Positions 45,601-54,969 of a stretch of 64,000 nt of DNA are shown here, in pieces (position 1 is the stretch's first letter; every line of letters starts with the position of its first letter). Position numbers and translations under genes: made by a program. Origin of the DNA: JTS-RE37 sp963756115 (GTDB lineage Bacteria > Bacteroidota > Bacteroidia > Flavobacteriales > Flavobacteriaceae); assembly GCA_963756115.1 (NCBI GenBank), contig CAVWMN010000010.1:1674001-1738000 (forward strand), written 5' to 3'. The notes beneath the pieces are model-generated. The model did not search any database. It saw nothing but the letters and a program-made list of their open reading frames with translations, and was not told where the DNA came from.

Positions 45601-46883
45601 TCCGTAAAATCATAGGTGCCGTCCCCGTTGTCAACAAGTGCCACCGTACCGGCAGCCGCGTTGATCTCATCGATGGCAGTCTGCACATTGGTAGCTGCAA
45701 GGCCCGAAGCCGTATTGTCATACGGGTTGCTCGAAGCATTCGTGTCGATGTTCTGGGTGGCCCCGCTCTCATCGGTATAGGTATAGGACCCGTCCCCGTT
45801 GTCCACCAGGGTGGAAAGGGAAGTGTCTGATATGGTCGTGGTAGTGCCCGAGGCATCCGTAAAATCATAGGTGCCGTCCCCGTTGTCAACAAGTGCCACC
45901 GTACCGGCAGCCGCGTTGATCTCATCGATGGCAGTCTGCACATTGGTAGCTGCAAGGCCCGAAGCCGTATTGTCATACGGGTTGCTCGAAGCATTCGTGT
46001 CGATGTTCTGGGTGGCCCCGCTCTCATCGGTATAGGTATAGGACCCGTCCCCGTTGTCCACCAGGGTGGAAAGGGAAGTGTCTGATATGGTCGTGGTAGT
46101 GCCCGAGGCATCCGTAAAATCATAGGTGCCGTCCCCGTTGTCAACAAGTGCCACCGTACCGGCAGCCGCGTTGATCTCATCGATGGCAGTCTGCACATTG
46201 GTAGCTGCAAGGCCCGAAGCCGTATTGTCATACGGGTTGCTCGAAGCATTCGTGTCGATGTTCTGGGTGGCCCCGCTCTCATCGGTATAGGTATAGGACC
46301 CGTCCCCGTTGTCCACCAGGGTGGAAAGGGAAGTGTCTGATATGGTCGTGGTAGTGCCCGAGGCATCCATAAAATCATAGGTGCCGTCCCCGTTGTCAAC
46401 AAGTGCCACTGTACCGGCAGCCGCATTGATCTCATCGATGGCAGCCTGCACATTCGCTCCGGCCAAGCCTGAACTAGTATTGTTATAAGGGACTTCTACG
46501 GCTGTCTGGTCATCTGTTCCTGGATTGTTCAGGGCCGCCAGATTAACAGTTACCGTGTTGCCGTTTTCAATGTTTAGTGAGAGGGTATTTGTAGCCGCGT
46601 TAAAAGTAAAGCTTTGTAAGCGTTGGTCATCGGATGATGTCAGTTCCCAGGAGTTTCCGTCCCAAAAATAAATAACACCCGTGGTGGTATTTACATAGAT
46701 ATCCCCTGTATCTGCTCCCGCAGGTGCACTTACGCCAGGTGCATTGACAGCGGTCCCACTAAGGACCTCGCAATTGCACTGATCCTGCAATGTAACCGTG
46801 GTTTGGGAAAAAGCAAAACTGCCAAGCAGCAAAAAAAGCAGCAGTATTTTTTTATCCAAGACAGTATGATCTTTAAAAATCAT
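42426..46883 (-). CDS. Giant repeat surface protein, N-terminal part (ends at frameshift)
   Basis: 1,485 residues as read. A signal peptide is present (hydrophobic KKILLLFLLLGSFAFSQ). A short unique head follows, with QDQCNCEVLSG and GDIYVNTTTGVIYFWDGNSW, reminiscent of tail-fibre-like trimer modules. Then come about 13 units of an 85-residue repeat with ATNVQTAIDEINAAAGTVAL and TLVDNGDGSYTYTDESGATQ. A mixed zone carries variants, and the first 83-residue unit of the second repeat type begins before the frame breaks in TETPATLS. The product is very rich in Asp, Thr, Gly and Asn and lacks Cys outside the head. Head of the left surface operon, followed by a type B sorted protein and PorP/SprF. 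No promoter with an exact -7 box; TATATCTG (46904-46911, minus) is a near match. Confidence 0.85.
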   Translation of the reverse strand: MIFKDHTVLDKKILLLFLLLGSFAFSQTTVTLQDQCNCEVLSGTAVNAPGVSAPAGADTGDIYVNTTTGVIYFWDGNSWELTSSDDQRLQSFTFNAATNTLSLNIENGNTVTVNLAALNNPGTDDQTAVEVPYNNTSSGLAGANVQAAIDEINAAAGTVALVDNGDGTYDFMDASGTTTTISDTSLSTLVDNGDGSYTYTDESGATQNIDTNASSNPYDNTASGLAATNVQTAIDEINAAAGTVALVDNGDGTYDFTDASGTTTTISDTSLSTLVDNGDGSYTYTDESGATQNIDTNASSNPYDNTASGLAATNVQTAIDEINAAAGTVALVDNGDGTYDFTDASGTTTTISDTSLSTLVDNGDGSYTYTDESGATQNIDTNASSNPYDNTASGLAATNVQTAIDEINAAAGTVALVDNGDGTYDFTDASGTTTTISDTSLSTLVDNGDGSYTYTDESGATQNIDTNASSNPYDNTASGLAATNVQTAIDEINAAAGTVALVDNGDGTYDFTDASGTTTTISDTSLSTLVDNGDGSYTYTDESGATQNIDTNASSNPYDNTASGLAATNVQTAIDEINAAAGTVALVDNGDGTYDFTDASGTTTTISDTSLSTLVDNGDGSYTYTDESGATQNIDTNASSNPYDNTASGLAATNVQTAIDEINAAAGTVALVDNGDGTYDFTDASGTTTTISDTSLSTLVDNGDGSYTYTDESGATQNIDTNASSNPYDNTASGLAATNVQTAIDEINAAAGTVALVDNGDGTYDFTDASGTTTTISDTSLSTLVDNGDGSYTYTDESGATQNIDTNASSNPYDNTASGLAATNVQTAIDEINAAAGTVALVDNGDGTYDFTDASGTTTTISDTSLSTLVDNGDGSYTYTDESGATQNIDTNASSNPYDNTASGLAATNVQTAIDEINAAAGTVALVDNGDGTYDFTDASGTTTTISDTSLSTLVDNGDGSYTYTDESGATQNIDTNASSNPYDNTASGLAATNVQTAIDEINAAAGTVALVDNGDGTYDFTDASGTTTTISDTSLSTLVDNGDGSYTYTDESGATQNIDTNASSNPYDNTASGLAATNVQTAIDEINAAAGTVALVDNGDGTYDFTDASGTTTTISDTSLSTLVDNGDGSYTYTDESGATQNIDTNASSNPYDNTASGLAATNVQTAIDEINAAAGTVALVDNGDGTYDFTDASGTTTTISDTSLSTLVDNGDGSFTYTREDGTVTIFTETLTTLVDNANGTFTYTNEDGIPQMVRKADIIENFDGTYVFNNNDGSDVTIDTNASSNPYDNTASGLAALDVQAAIDEINAAAGTVALVDNGDGTYDFTDASGTTTTISDTSLSTLVDNGNATFTYTDEAGTPVTISLISADANNDIVSGSDGGLYLNVASVTISETVTTLVDNGDGTFTYTNESGAATTFDSKIATVVDNLDGSYTITDDFGTAVTIDTTNTVTTLVDNGDGSFTYTSEDGTITTFTETPATLS
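43241..46450 (-). repeat. 255-bp tandem repeat array, about 12.7 copies
   Basis: A marker string (GTGGAAAGGGAAGTGTCTGA) recurs at exactly 255-base steps from 43261 to 46321. The lines I compared between copies are identical at every base for the first twelve; the copy at 46321-46450 has a few changes (for example one Thr to Met codon). The unit encodes 85 residues. Confidence 0.95.
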
Positions 46884-48145
46884 TTTACTATTAGTTTTGG
46901 TTGCAGATATATTTCACTGTTTGGTGGGGAAAATCAAAACACGCTATATATCCTTATTTAAACCTCCTAGTTATGAATGGGTTAAACCTGACTTAGGTTG
47001 CATGTCATCCGTATGTGAAATAAAAATGGATTGAGTTGGCGGATTGCCACATTTAGGGCCATAATAGTTCTTTCAGGGCTGAACTGCATTTTAGTCGGTT
47101 AAGTCATTCATATTTGGGGCTCTGGTAATACTGTTTCTATCTATCTCTAAATCAAACAGTTTAATTACACCATACAAAATTAAACCGATTACCAGCGCAG
47201 GAAAATATATGTTGTGTAATTAGGGATTAATAGTGTATAGGTGCTAATAATTGAGGTATTCACCTTCCCTTTCGTCGATTTTGGGTACGTTTAGTTGATC
47301 GATTAACCCAATTATAGTGGCACTTGACGGATGCCCATCAGTAGGAAAAATCTTCAACCGTTCATCGATAAACATATCGATCCCGGAGTGAGTTGCGGGT
47401 GTGCGGCGGTTCGACTATCGATCCTTAATCTTTCTATTCATCCGAGTTTCCAATACACTATCCTATAGCACCTTATGCAACAAGCGGCCTCCTGTTGCTC
47501 TGAAAGGGGTCAAAATTTTTCACCTTTTAAACAAATTACCGGGATTTAAGGCTGGTGTAAAAACTATTTGAGGATATTGTAACAGGTTTCAGTACAGATA
47601 AAAAAAGATTAATTCCCTCAACAACAGATAGTTAGCAATGGAACGCCAGACAAATACCCAACGGGGTTATAGGGTGGGCACAAGGCACTAAAAGGAGAAA
47701 TAATACGAGTTTTTAAGTTAAAAGAATGCTATAATTCCAGTTGTATTCTGCTCAATATATCGCATTTTTTCAGTAGAATTTATTCGAAACAACGCCTTTA
47801 AACCTGGTATAATACTATTTTTAAGTTTTTGAATTACAAATCTTTACCAATTTTTAGACACAGTCAATAGCTGCTTTTATAGGGCTATCCCATATTTAAA
47901 TACAGGATAAAAGGAGATAAATTTTCTTCTGGATAAATAGTGTATGTTACCGATTTCCCTTCATGTAAACTCTATCCTCACCTTATTTCCACCGGATTAG
48001 CACTTGTAGGCGGCAAGGCCTCACGGGATCCCCGGGTTACCGCACAAAGCTCCTGATAAATGATATTCAGCAACTATAAATACCGATACACCAGTAAGTT
48101 CCATAACTTTATAAGTGGCGTCCTATTATCGTATAGCCGAAGATA
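46884..48145. other. 1.26-kb gene-free AT-rich region
   Basis: No frame of 60 or more codons starts here and no RNA gene was recognised. It lies between the beta-helix gene end and the giant gene start. Several ATCGAT palindromes cluster at 47364-47422. The rest is AT-rich without recognisable elements. Confidence 0.6.
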
Positions 48146-51100
48146 TTAATTAGGGTTCACCCGGTAGGTAATCCTGCGGTTGGTGATCACTGTTGGTACC
48201 CTGATCACTGACATCGGGGAGAATTCTGAAGTACTGTTGGCCACTGTTGCGGTGGCTGTGATGCGTGCACCGACATAGCTGCCGGGTGGAGCAGGGACCA
48301 CAAAGCGGAATTTGTTGGTAGTATCCGTATTGCCATCCACATCTGTATAGGAACTGCTTGTGGCGTCCAGATCCAAACCGCTCCCTTCGGTTAAAGTCAC
48401 CAGGTAGGTCTGACCTTCCCCGTAATCACTAGCGTATCCAAACTGGTTATCTCCTGCAGCCGCCGTCCCTTCTTCGATATCCGTAAGGAAAAATTCGAGG
48501 GTTGCACCCGGCCTTGCCCATCCTTGTACCGTCAGGGTAGTCCCATTGGTAATAGCGAGTTGCACGATGGGGTAATTTATTAGCCCATTGGGGCCATTGT
48601 CCCCATCTCCCGAATCATTGAGGCTCACACCATCCTGCTTCAGGTCGATCCCCAAAGCCGGGGTGGCAGTTCCATTTGCATAGAATGAATTTTGGGAGAT
48701 TAGGTTCCCGGAACTGTTTCCCTTTAGTTCAAGTCCCGCCCCTGCATTGTGGTGGATTATATTGCCCGTAACAGCGGCATCGTCATCACCCAGCAGTACT
48801 CCGGCAAGGCAGCCACCTCCCATAAGTCCGGAAGTTGTAATCGTATTCTCATCGATGGTAACTGGGCTGGAAACATTATCGGCATCGATGCCAAGGCCCC
48901 CGGAATTTTCAATAAGGTTGGATTGGATTACGATCCCATCCCCGTTTTTGATCTCAATGGAAGGCTTACAGGCCGCATTCCCATTATTGGTAAAATGGTT
49001 GTTGCTGATAATGGTGGAGGATCCCCCGTCAATAAGAATACCATTGTCTTCATTGGTAGCGAAGAAATTGCCATTAATCAGTGTATTCCCATCCTTGATC
49101 TCGATCCCGGTACGAATTGCGCCGCCGTTCACGCCGGTGGCATTTACCCCGATCAGGTTATGGGCCACCGCAAGGGATCCGTTTTCCATCAGAATGGCCG
49201 ATGTATCATCTGTAAAGAGGGAAAGGTGCCGGATCTCGTTGTTGTCACCCTGGTTGATGAATATTTCACCATCGGGTTTATTTATCTGGATTTCGGGTAA
49301 GGTGTAAACCGGCAGTACGGTCGCCCCTACGCCTACTGCGGTGCCCCCTGCACCGATTGTGCCGGCATTTGAATCTCCGGAATAGCCCGTTTGCGTCCTG
49401 CTGTCAATGACCGTGTTATCCCCGGTTATATCCGGGAGGTTACCACTGATAATATCAATGCTGAATATCCCGGAAACATACCCGGGATCCGCTGCCCTGC
49501 CCAGGGCATCCCCGGTTGGCGGGATCATAAAGACCGAAATGTCTTCCCCGGCGGCCGGATCGAAAACGGCGTTGGCCTCAATATCGATGGTCCCGGAATC
49601 AATCTGATTGCTGTTGACAATGAACTGATACAACGATCCCTGGCCTGTTTCATTTGTATTTACAATGGTGTTGAAACTAAAGCCGAAATCGATGCCTACG
49701 GCCCCTTCATTCGCAATTGTTATGGTCCCTGTGGATTGTGCACCAGCAAGGACACCCGGACCCGGATCCGTAGTGGTTGGCGAATTCCCACCGACCCTAT
49801 TTACATCAGGATTGACCGTACTCCCAACATAATCTGCCTTATAGGTTTGAACCGGCATACAGGTGGCACAGGAACTGCCATTAGGCCTTGTGGACCTGAC
49901 GCTGTTGTTTATTACCCGTGCCTGGTAGGTGCCATTTTGCATCCCGGCGAAACTATATTGCCCGGTAGCATCCGTAGTGGTAGTAAATACAAGGGTCCCC
50001 ACGTTATCGTAAAGTTCTACTGTTGCATTGGGGATCCCTACCCCCCCTGCTGTCACTTGGTTACGTCCAGCTCCACCTCCGTAATTGATATCTTCAAATA
50101 CCTTTCCAACAATTATATTGGAGGGCACTTTCAGGAGGACCGCGTTCATCATCACAAAATCCTGTCCTACATTGACCACCGTTGTAGCTGATGTTTCTCC
50201 GGGAAGGATAAAAGTGGATACATCATACGTATCCAGGTCCACCCCATATTGGGTACCATCATTTGTAACAGGCACCCCTACATTATCATATATGGTAGAG
50301 TTAAATGGGTTTGTCCCGGTTGTATTATCTCCATCGCCTGTTAAAAGATTGGTCCCTGTTAAAGGAGTATTGAACTGCAAAGATTCATTATTCGCAAGGG
50401 TCTGATCGCCCTCCCAAGATAATATCGTAGTTTTTGAGCCTGCAGATCCAATGGCGTAAAAGCCTGATAACCCGAAGCTCGTTGTTGTATTCTGGTTTCC
50501 GGCAAATCCCTGATACAGGTTGATTGTCGAAGCAGGAAGGCCGGGGGCTGAGTAAAATACCATCATGGCCCATCCACCCAGTGTAACAGCCGACCCACAA
50601 TAACTTCCGCTATTATCGATGGTGAGCCCTGAAAAATCAAATACATTGGTGGTTGGATCCGGTATGCCTTGTAACAATGACGTGATATCAGCCGAATGAT
50701 TGTGGAATTCGAGTCCGATTATTGTAGTACGGTATACCAGTTCGGCATCTATGGGGGTTCCTTCAAACGTCACCAGTGGATCCATAGCCCCGGAATTGGA
50801 CCAGTACAGGATTGCTTTTTCTATCGTGGCCCCCGCAGGTATGGCCGAGGTAAGGGAATTGGAAGAATTGGTCGTAAAGGAACACGGGTCATTGTTATTA
50901 TCCTGGGTCCTCAGGGTTCCCCCGGTAGTAGCGTAATCCATATAGCCGTCAAATTCTTCGAACAACACCAGGGGCGTATCTCCCAATACTACTTCATTAT
51001 CCGTTATAACTCCTACCCCCAGGTCACTGATGTTAACCGATCCATTGGTGGTGGAGGTCATCTGAATTTCATAAGTCTCATCGAACTCGTAAAGCGGGTC

Positions 51101-51832
51101 TTCCAGTATATTCACGGTGATGGTCTGTGATGCCCCAATAAACCCTGTAAAGAAGAGTGTGCCGCTTACGGCATTGAAATCGAGCCCGTCAGTGGCTGTT
51201 ATGGCATTGGTAACATAATTGACGGTAAAAGGGACAAAAGTATTCACCCCAACATGGGTAGCCGTAAAGGTAGCCGTTCCAGCTCCCTCGTCCACTGTTA
51301 CATCAGTAATGACTACAGCCGGTTCTATGGTGGCAGTGAACCGGACATTATCTATCCTGTATTCTTCTGATCCGCTCCAACCTCCACTATCGGAAACCAG
51401 CCTGATTGTGGCTCCCGCATTCCGTTCAGCGGCTGTCAGGGTATAATTGACGGATCCGCTGCCATTCAGGATAGCTACTGAATTAAAGCTTGATCCATCC
51501 CAAAGTTCCACGGAAATCCGTTCATTGCCATTCACCCTGGTGTAATCCAGGGTAAGCGTTGCACTGGAAGCAGCTGAAAGGTCAAGGGAGCGCTGAATCT
51601 CCACATTATCCATTTCTGTGATCCTGAGCTGCCCGCCGGATATTTGGATCCTTCCCCCTGTTGCGCTGGTTCCTTCCCCATTTTCCGTCCAGTTCGTGGA
51701 GAAGTTCATGGACCCGTTATTCTGGTTGTAAAAAGGTAAATTAAACTGGTCCAGGAAGGTATCCTGTCCATATCCCGTAAAGGATGCGCAACTAAGTACA
51801 ATTATCAGGGCTGTTTTGCAAATTTTGGTCAT
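48146..51832 (-). CDS. Large adhesin-like protein with Calx-beta, SdrD-B-like and beta-helix domains
   Basis: A 1,228-residue exported protein. The signal peptide ends SFTGYGQ. Domains in order: an N-terminal beta-sandwich (about 25-165); a Calx-beta domain (about 170-280, VTVDEGAGTATFTATHVGV); a middle region (about 285-575, TLRTQDNNNDPCSFTTNSS); and an SdrD-B/Cna-B-like domain (about 575-660, IVGKVFEDINYGGGAGRNQV). A right-handed parallel beta-helix follows (about 850-1080, NGILIDGGSSTIISNNHFTN). The C-terminus ends VITNRRITYRVNPN with no recognised T9SS sorting domain. It has its own promoter, 228 bases from the OmpA-like gene. Role in adhesion is inferred. Confidence 0.85.
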   Translation of the reverse strand: MTKICKTALIIVLSCASFTGYGQDTFLDQFNLPFYNQNNGSMNFSTNWTENGEGTSATGGRIQISGGQLRITEMDNVEIQRSLDLSAASSATLTLDYTRVNGNERISVELWDGSSFNSVAILNGSGSVNYTLTAAERNAGATIRLVSDSGGWSGSEEYRIDNVRFTATIEPAVVITDVTVDEGAGTATFTATHVGVNTFVPFTVNYVTNAITATDGLDFNAVSGTLFFTGFIGASQTITVNILEDPLYEFDETYEIQMTSTTNGSVNISDLGVGVITDNEVVLGDTPLVLFEEFDGYMDYATTGGTLRTQDNNNDPCSFTTNSSNSLTSAIPAGATIEKAILYWSNSGAMDPLVTFEGTPIDAELVYRTTIIGLEFHNHSADITSLLQGIPDPTTNVFDFSGLTIDNSGSYCGSAVTLGGWAMMVFYSAPGLPASTINLYQGFAGNQNTTTSFGLSGFYAIGSAGSKTTILSWEGDQTLANNESLQFNTPLTGTNLLTGDGDNTTGTNPFNSTIYDNVGVPVTNDGTQYGVDLDTYDVSTFILPGETSATTVVNVGQDFVMMNAVLLKVPSNIIVGKVFEDINYGGGAGRNQVTAGGVGIPNATVELYDNVGTLVFTTTTDATGQYSFAGMQNGTYQARVINNSVRSTRPNGSSCATCMPVQTYKADYVGSTVNPDVNRVGGNSPTTTDPGPGVLAGAQSTGTITIANEGAVGIDFGFSFNTIVNTNETGQGSLYQFIVNSNQIDSGTIDIEANAVFDPAAGEDISVFMIPPTGDALGRAADPGYVSGIFSIDIISGNLPDITGDNTVIDSRTQTGYSGDSNAGTIGAGGTAVGVGATVLPVYTLPEIQINKPDGEIFINQGDNNEIRHLSLFTDDTSAILMENGSLAVAHNLIGVNATGVNGGAIRTGIEIKDGNTLINGNFFATNEDNGILIDGGSSTIISNNHFTNNGNAACKPSIEIKNGDGIVIQSNLIENSGGLGIDADNVSSPVTIDENTITTSGLMGGGCLAGVLLGDDDAAVTGNIIHHNAGAGLELKGNSSGNLISQNSFYANGTATPALGIDLKQDGVSLNDSGDGDNGPNGLINYPIVQLAITNGTTLTVQGWARPGATLEFFLTDIEEGTAAAGDNQFGYASDYGEGQTYLVTLTEGSGLDLDATSSSYTDVDGNTDTTNKFRFVVPAPPGSYVGARITATATVANSTSEFSPMSVIRVPTVITNRRITYRVNPN

Positions 51833-51909
51833 GGTTGATATACACTATAAGAACGCACCCGTAATCCCTTCTTCCTGAAAAGGATATGGGACGGGTAGTC
51901 TATAGATAT

Positions 51910-51917
51910 CAAATATA
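51910..51917 (-). promoter_or_regulatory. -7 box for the beta-helix adhesin gene
   Basis: The minus strand reads TATATTTG, an exact TAnnTTTG match. A TTG lies 17 bases upstream of it. The predicted leader is about 75 bases. Confidence 0.55.
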
Positions 51918-52060
51918 TCCCCTGATACTGAGAACAATAAATAAATGTTGTATAACGCTTGAGAGCCAAGGTGAAGGTGCACTTATATGAAGTAACCCTG
52001 GCCGGAAACCCGGCAATTATGCTAAAAAAAGGGTTGCCCACTTAAAAAAACACACAGGAA

Positions 52061-53998
52061 TTATTCGAATATGATGAATTCGGACCGCCGGTTGAGTTCA
52101 TGTTCCCTGTCTGAACATTTTACGCCGTTGCGGCATTGGTTGAACAGTTTATTTTCACCATACCCCTCCCCTTTCAGGCGTTCCGCGGCGATACCTTTAG
52201 AGATCATATACTGTACCGTAGCTTCGGCCCTTTGCCTGGAAAGCCAGAGGTTATAACTATCCGGTCCACGGCTGTCTGTGTGTGAATTGGCCTGGATCTT
52301 CAGGCTGGGATACTTTTCCATGGCGGCGATAACTTTCTGGATCTCAACCTCGGCATCCGGTCGTATCGCGAATTTATCAAAATCAAAATAGATGGTGCTC
52401 AATTGCAGCAATTTTGCAAGATCGTCCCCAAAACCTGCTGTTACGGTCTCCCGTTCCAGATAAAAATCCATGATCCTGGGTTTGCCATCGGATTGGCCCA
52501 GATATTCTTCTGCAGGGGTATATCCTTCCATCAGGGCACGTACGAAATTCCCCTGGTTGCAATCACAGGTCAGCTGGTAATTCCCTTCGGTATCCGTTAT
52601 TACCGATAAAACTTCTTTATTGTCCTCATCGATGACCATCACTGTAGCGCCGATCAGCAGCTGATTGGAAATTTTGTCCCGGACCGTTCCGGTGACCTGC
52701 TGGGCACAATCAAATACCAGTGGTTTAATTTCGAGGAAGGCATAAATGTCATCACCTCCCAGACCCCCTTTCCTGTTGGATGCGAAATATCCTTTGCGGG
52801 AACTTTCTGTAAAAATGAAGGTAAAATCATCCATCAGGCTGTTGACAGGCTTCCCCACATTCAAGATATTCCCATCGTATTTATCCTTAATGTCTGTTGC
52901 GAAAATATCCAGCCCCCCCAGGCCCGGATGTCCGTCCGAGGCAAAATAGAGGATCTCCTCACTCGTAACAAAGGGGAACGATTCCCGTGCCTCCGTATTG
53001 ATCGGGCTGCCCAGGTTCTCGGGGGAACCAAAACTGCCATCCTCCCGGATAGCGACCTTGAAAATATCGGACTGCCCTAAAGATCCGGGCATGTCGGATG
53101 CGAAATAGAGGGTTTTGCCATCGGGACTCAATGCGGGGTGGGCCACAGAATAGGCGTCACCGTTGAACGGAAGTTCTTCCGGATTCATCCATTGCCCGTC
53201 TATAAGGCTCGCCCTGAATATCTTAAGCCTTATCAGGCCTTCTTTATCTTTTGTGTACTTGCCTTCCTTGAAATTGTTACGGGTAAAATAAATCGTTTTG
53301 CCGTCGGAAGTAATAACGGAGGTGGATTCATGCAGCCTGGAATTGATATTATCAAGTTTTACCACCGTATTGAGCGATGCACTGTCCACATTGACCTTAT
53401 AAATATCCAGAAAATCCCCGGAATTCCAGGTATGCCGGTACTTCGCTAAGTTCCCGGTGTCCCGGTCCGATGAAAATAGCAGGCCCTGTTTATATAGCGA
53501 AGGGGCGAAATCCGAGTATTTTGAATTATATAAAAAAGGAGCTATATCATACCTGCCTGAGTTGCTTTCAATCTCGGCCATATAATCCCTTTCTTTGTTA
53601 AAACTTGCTGCGCGCCCGTCTGCGGTGGTCATCTCGGTAAATTTGGTCATCATATCATCCGCGTCGGAATAATCCGCAAGGCTCCGGAGTGTCTGGGCAT
53701 ATCTGAAATAATATTCAGGGCCTACTTCCGTCCCGTATTCCGTAACCAAACGCTGGTAAATTGCTGCAGCTTCAGCATACTCAGCTTTGAAATAATAGGC
53801 ATTGCCAAGTTTACGGAGGAGATCAGCAGAAACATAACCCTTGTCGAGCACCTTTTTATAGATATCGATGGCTGGGGAAAAGGAGTACTCTTCATACTTC
53901 TCATTCCCCCTGGCGAGCATTTTATCCTGTGCCTTCAGGTTTGTGGCGAAAGCAGAGAACAAAGCAACAAAAAGGATTATATTCTTGATCATGGACAT
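52061..53998 (-). CDS. TPR-PD40-OmpA family protein (PorE-like)
   Basis: A 645-residue exported protein. The signal peptide ends ATNLKAQ. TPR-like helices follow (about 25-130, GNAYYFKAEYAEAAAIYQRL), then a PD40 beta-propeller (about 150-430, LSPDGKTLYFASDMPGSLGQ and SNRKGGLGGDDIYAF). Next is a carboxypeptidase-regulatory-like domain (about 440-515) and an OmpA peptidoglycan-binding domain (about 535-645, IYFDFDKFAIRPDAEVEI, NSHTDSRGPDSYNLWLSRQR). This architecture matches PorE of T9SS, which anchors the machinery to peptidoglycan. It starts 3 bases after PorP/SprF. It may tether the module to the cell wall. Confidence 0.93.
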   Translation of the reverse strand: MSMIKNIILFVALFSAFATNLKAQDKMLARGNEKYEEYSFSPAIDIYKKVLDKGYVSADLLRKLGNAYYFKAEYAEAAAIYQRLVTEYGTEVGPEYYFRYAQTLRSLADYSDADDMMTKFTEMTTADGRAASFNKERDYMAEIESNSGRYDIAPFLYNSKYSDFAPSLYKQGLLFSSDRDTGNLAKYRHTWNSGDFLDIYKVNVDSASLNTVVKLDNINSRLHESTSVITSDGKTIYFTRNNFKEGKYTKDKEGLIRLKIFRASLIDGQWMNPEELPFNGDAYSVAHPALSPDGKTLYFASDMPGSLGQSDIFKVAIREDGSFGSPENLGSPINTEARESFPFVTSEEILYFASDGHPGLGGLDIFATDIKDKYDGNILNVGKPVNSLMDDFTFIFTESSRKGYFASNRKGGLGGDDIYAFLEIKPLVFDCAQQVTGTVRDKISNQLLIGATVMVIDEDNKEVLSVITDTEGNYQLTCDCNQGNFVRALMEGYTPAEEYLGQSDGKPRIMDFYLERETVTAGFGDDLAKLLQLSTIYFDFDKFAIRPDAEVEIQKVIAAMEKYPSLKIQANSHTDSRGPDSYNLWLSRQRAEATVQYMISKGIAAERLKGEGYGENKLFNQCRNGVKCSDREHELNRRSEFIIFE

Positions 53999-54001
53999 AC
54001 T

Positions 54002-54961
54002 TTAAAAGAATCTGGGTGACACCAACCGCTGGAAGGATTTCACCAATTCAAACCTTAAAAAAACCTCAAAGGAGCCGTCATTGAATTGCGTACTTCCCAA
54101 TTCGGTTGTTTCCCTGTCATAGGCCAGCCCAATCATAAACTGATCGGTTATCTGAAATCCTACAAGTGCACTGACAGCTGCATCCAGCCGGTAGGCCGCC
54201 CCAAAGGAAAACTTTTCATTATACAGAAAACTGGCAGAAAGGTCGAGCTGCAAAGGAGCTCCGCTGACAACTTTGGTTAAAAGTGCGGGTTTAAACTTAA
54301 AATCACCGTTGAGATCAAAAACATATCCTGTGATCATGTAGAAGTTGATCCGTTCCGTGGACAGGAACTGAACGGCATTGGCATCTCTTTGTGAATTATC
54401 AAAATGATCCGTCTCCAGGAGATTCGGGGCGGAAAGGCCGGCATAAAACCTGTCTGAATGATAATATACCCCCACACCGAAATTGGGGGAAAACTTGTTT
54501 TCAATGTTATCTGTTCCCACCGGTTCCACATCATGCTTTTCAAGACCGCTAAAATCCAGGTTTAATAAATTACCCCCTGCCTTGAGACCGAAGGAAAGTT
54601 TTCCCTCCCGGGAGACATCGATGGTATAGGAAATTACTGCATCAAACTGGGTTTCCTGCACAACCCCGTCACCGATGTTGTCGTTAATAACTGAAATACC
54701 ATAACCCAGGCGACTATCGCGGATAGGAGAATGCAGGTTCAGTGTTTGGGTTTTTGGTGCACCATCCAATCCTGCCCATTGTGCCCTATACAAGGCGGCT
54801 ATGCTAAGCTGGCCCCTGGACCCTGCATAAGCCGGGTTCACGCTCATGGTGTTGTACATGTACTGTGTGTACTGGGCATCTTGTTGTGCATAGAGGCCGC
54901 TGATCACCGCCACCAGCAATATCAGGGAGGAACACAGGTTTTTTTTGTTTATCATAAGCAT
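54002..54961 (-). CDS. PorP/SprF family T9SS membrane protein (right module)
   Basis: A 319-residue outer-membrane beta-barrel protein. The signal peptide ends ISGLYAQ. The family signature QQDAQYTQYMYNTMSVNPAY and GLDGAPKTQTLNLHSPI is almost the same as in the left-module copy, which is also 319 residues long, so the two are paralogues. Predicted to help export or anchor the type B cargo encoded 8 bases upstream. It is 3 bases from the OmpA-like gene. Confidence 0.95.
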   Translation of the reverse strand: MLMINKKNLCSSLILLVAVISGLYAQQDAQYTQYMYNTMSVNPAYAGSRGQLSIAALYRAQWAGLDGAPKTQTLNLHSPIRDSRLGYGISVINDNIGDGVVQETQFDAVISYTIDVSREGKLSFGLKAGGNLLNLDFSGLEKHDVEPVGTDNIENKFSPNFGVGVYYHSDRFYAGLSAPNLLETDHFDNSQRDANAVQFLSTERINFYMITGYVFDLNGDFKFKPALLTKVVSGAPLQLDLSASFLYNEKFSFGAAYRLDAAVSALVGFQITDQFMIGLAYDRETTELGSTQFNDGSFEVFLRFELVKSFQRLVSPRFF

Positions 54962-54969
54962 TTAAACCA

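Noticed and set aside
35480..46450. CRISPR array or non-coding satellite
   Set aside because: Units are 249-255 bases, stay in one coding frame and have no short repeat-spacer pattern.
43205..46453. A 1,082-codon open frame in another frame of the 255-bp repeats (minus strand)
   Set aside because: A unit length divisible by three that lacks a stop in one extra frame keeps that frame open in all copies. No signal peptide or plausible protein composition.
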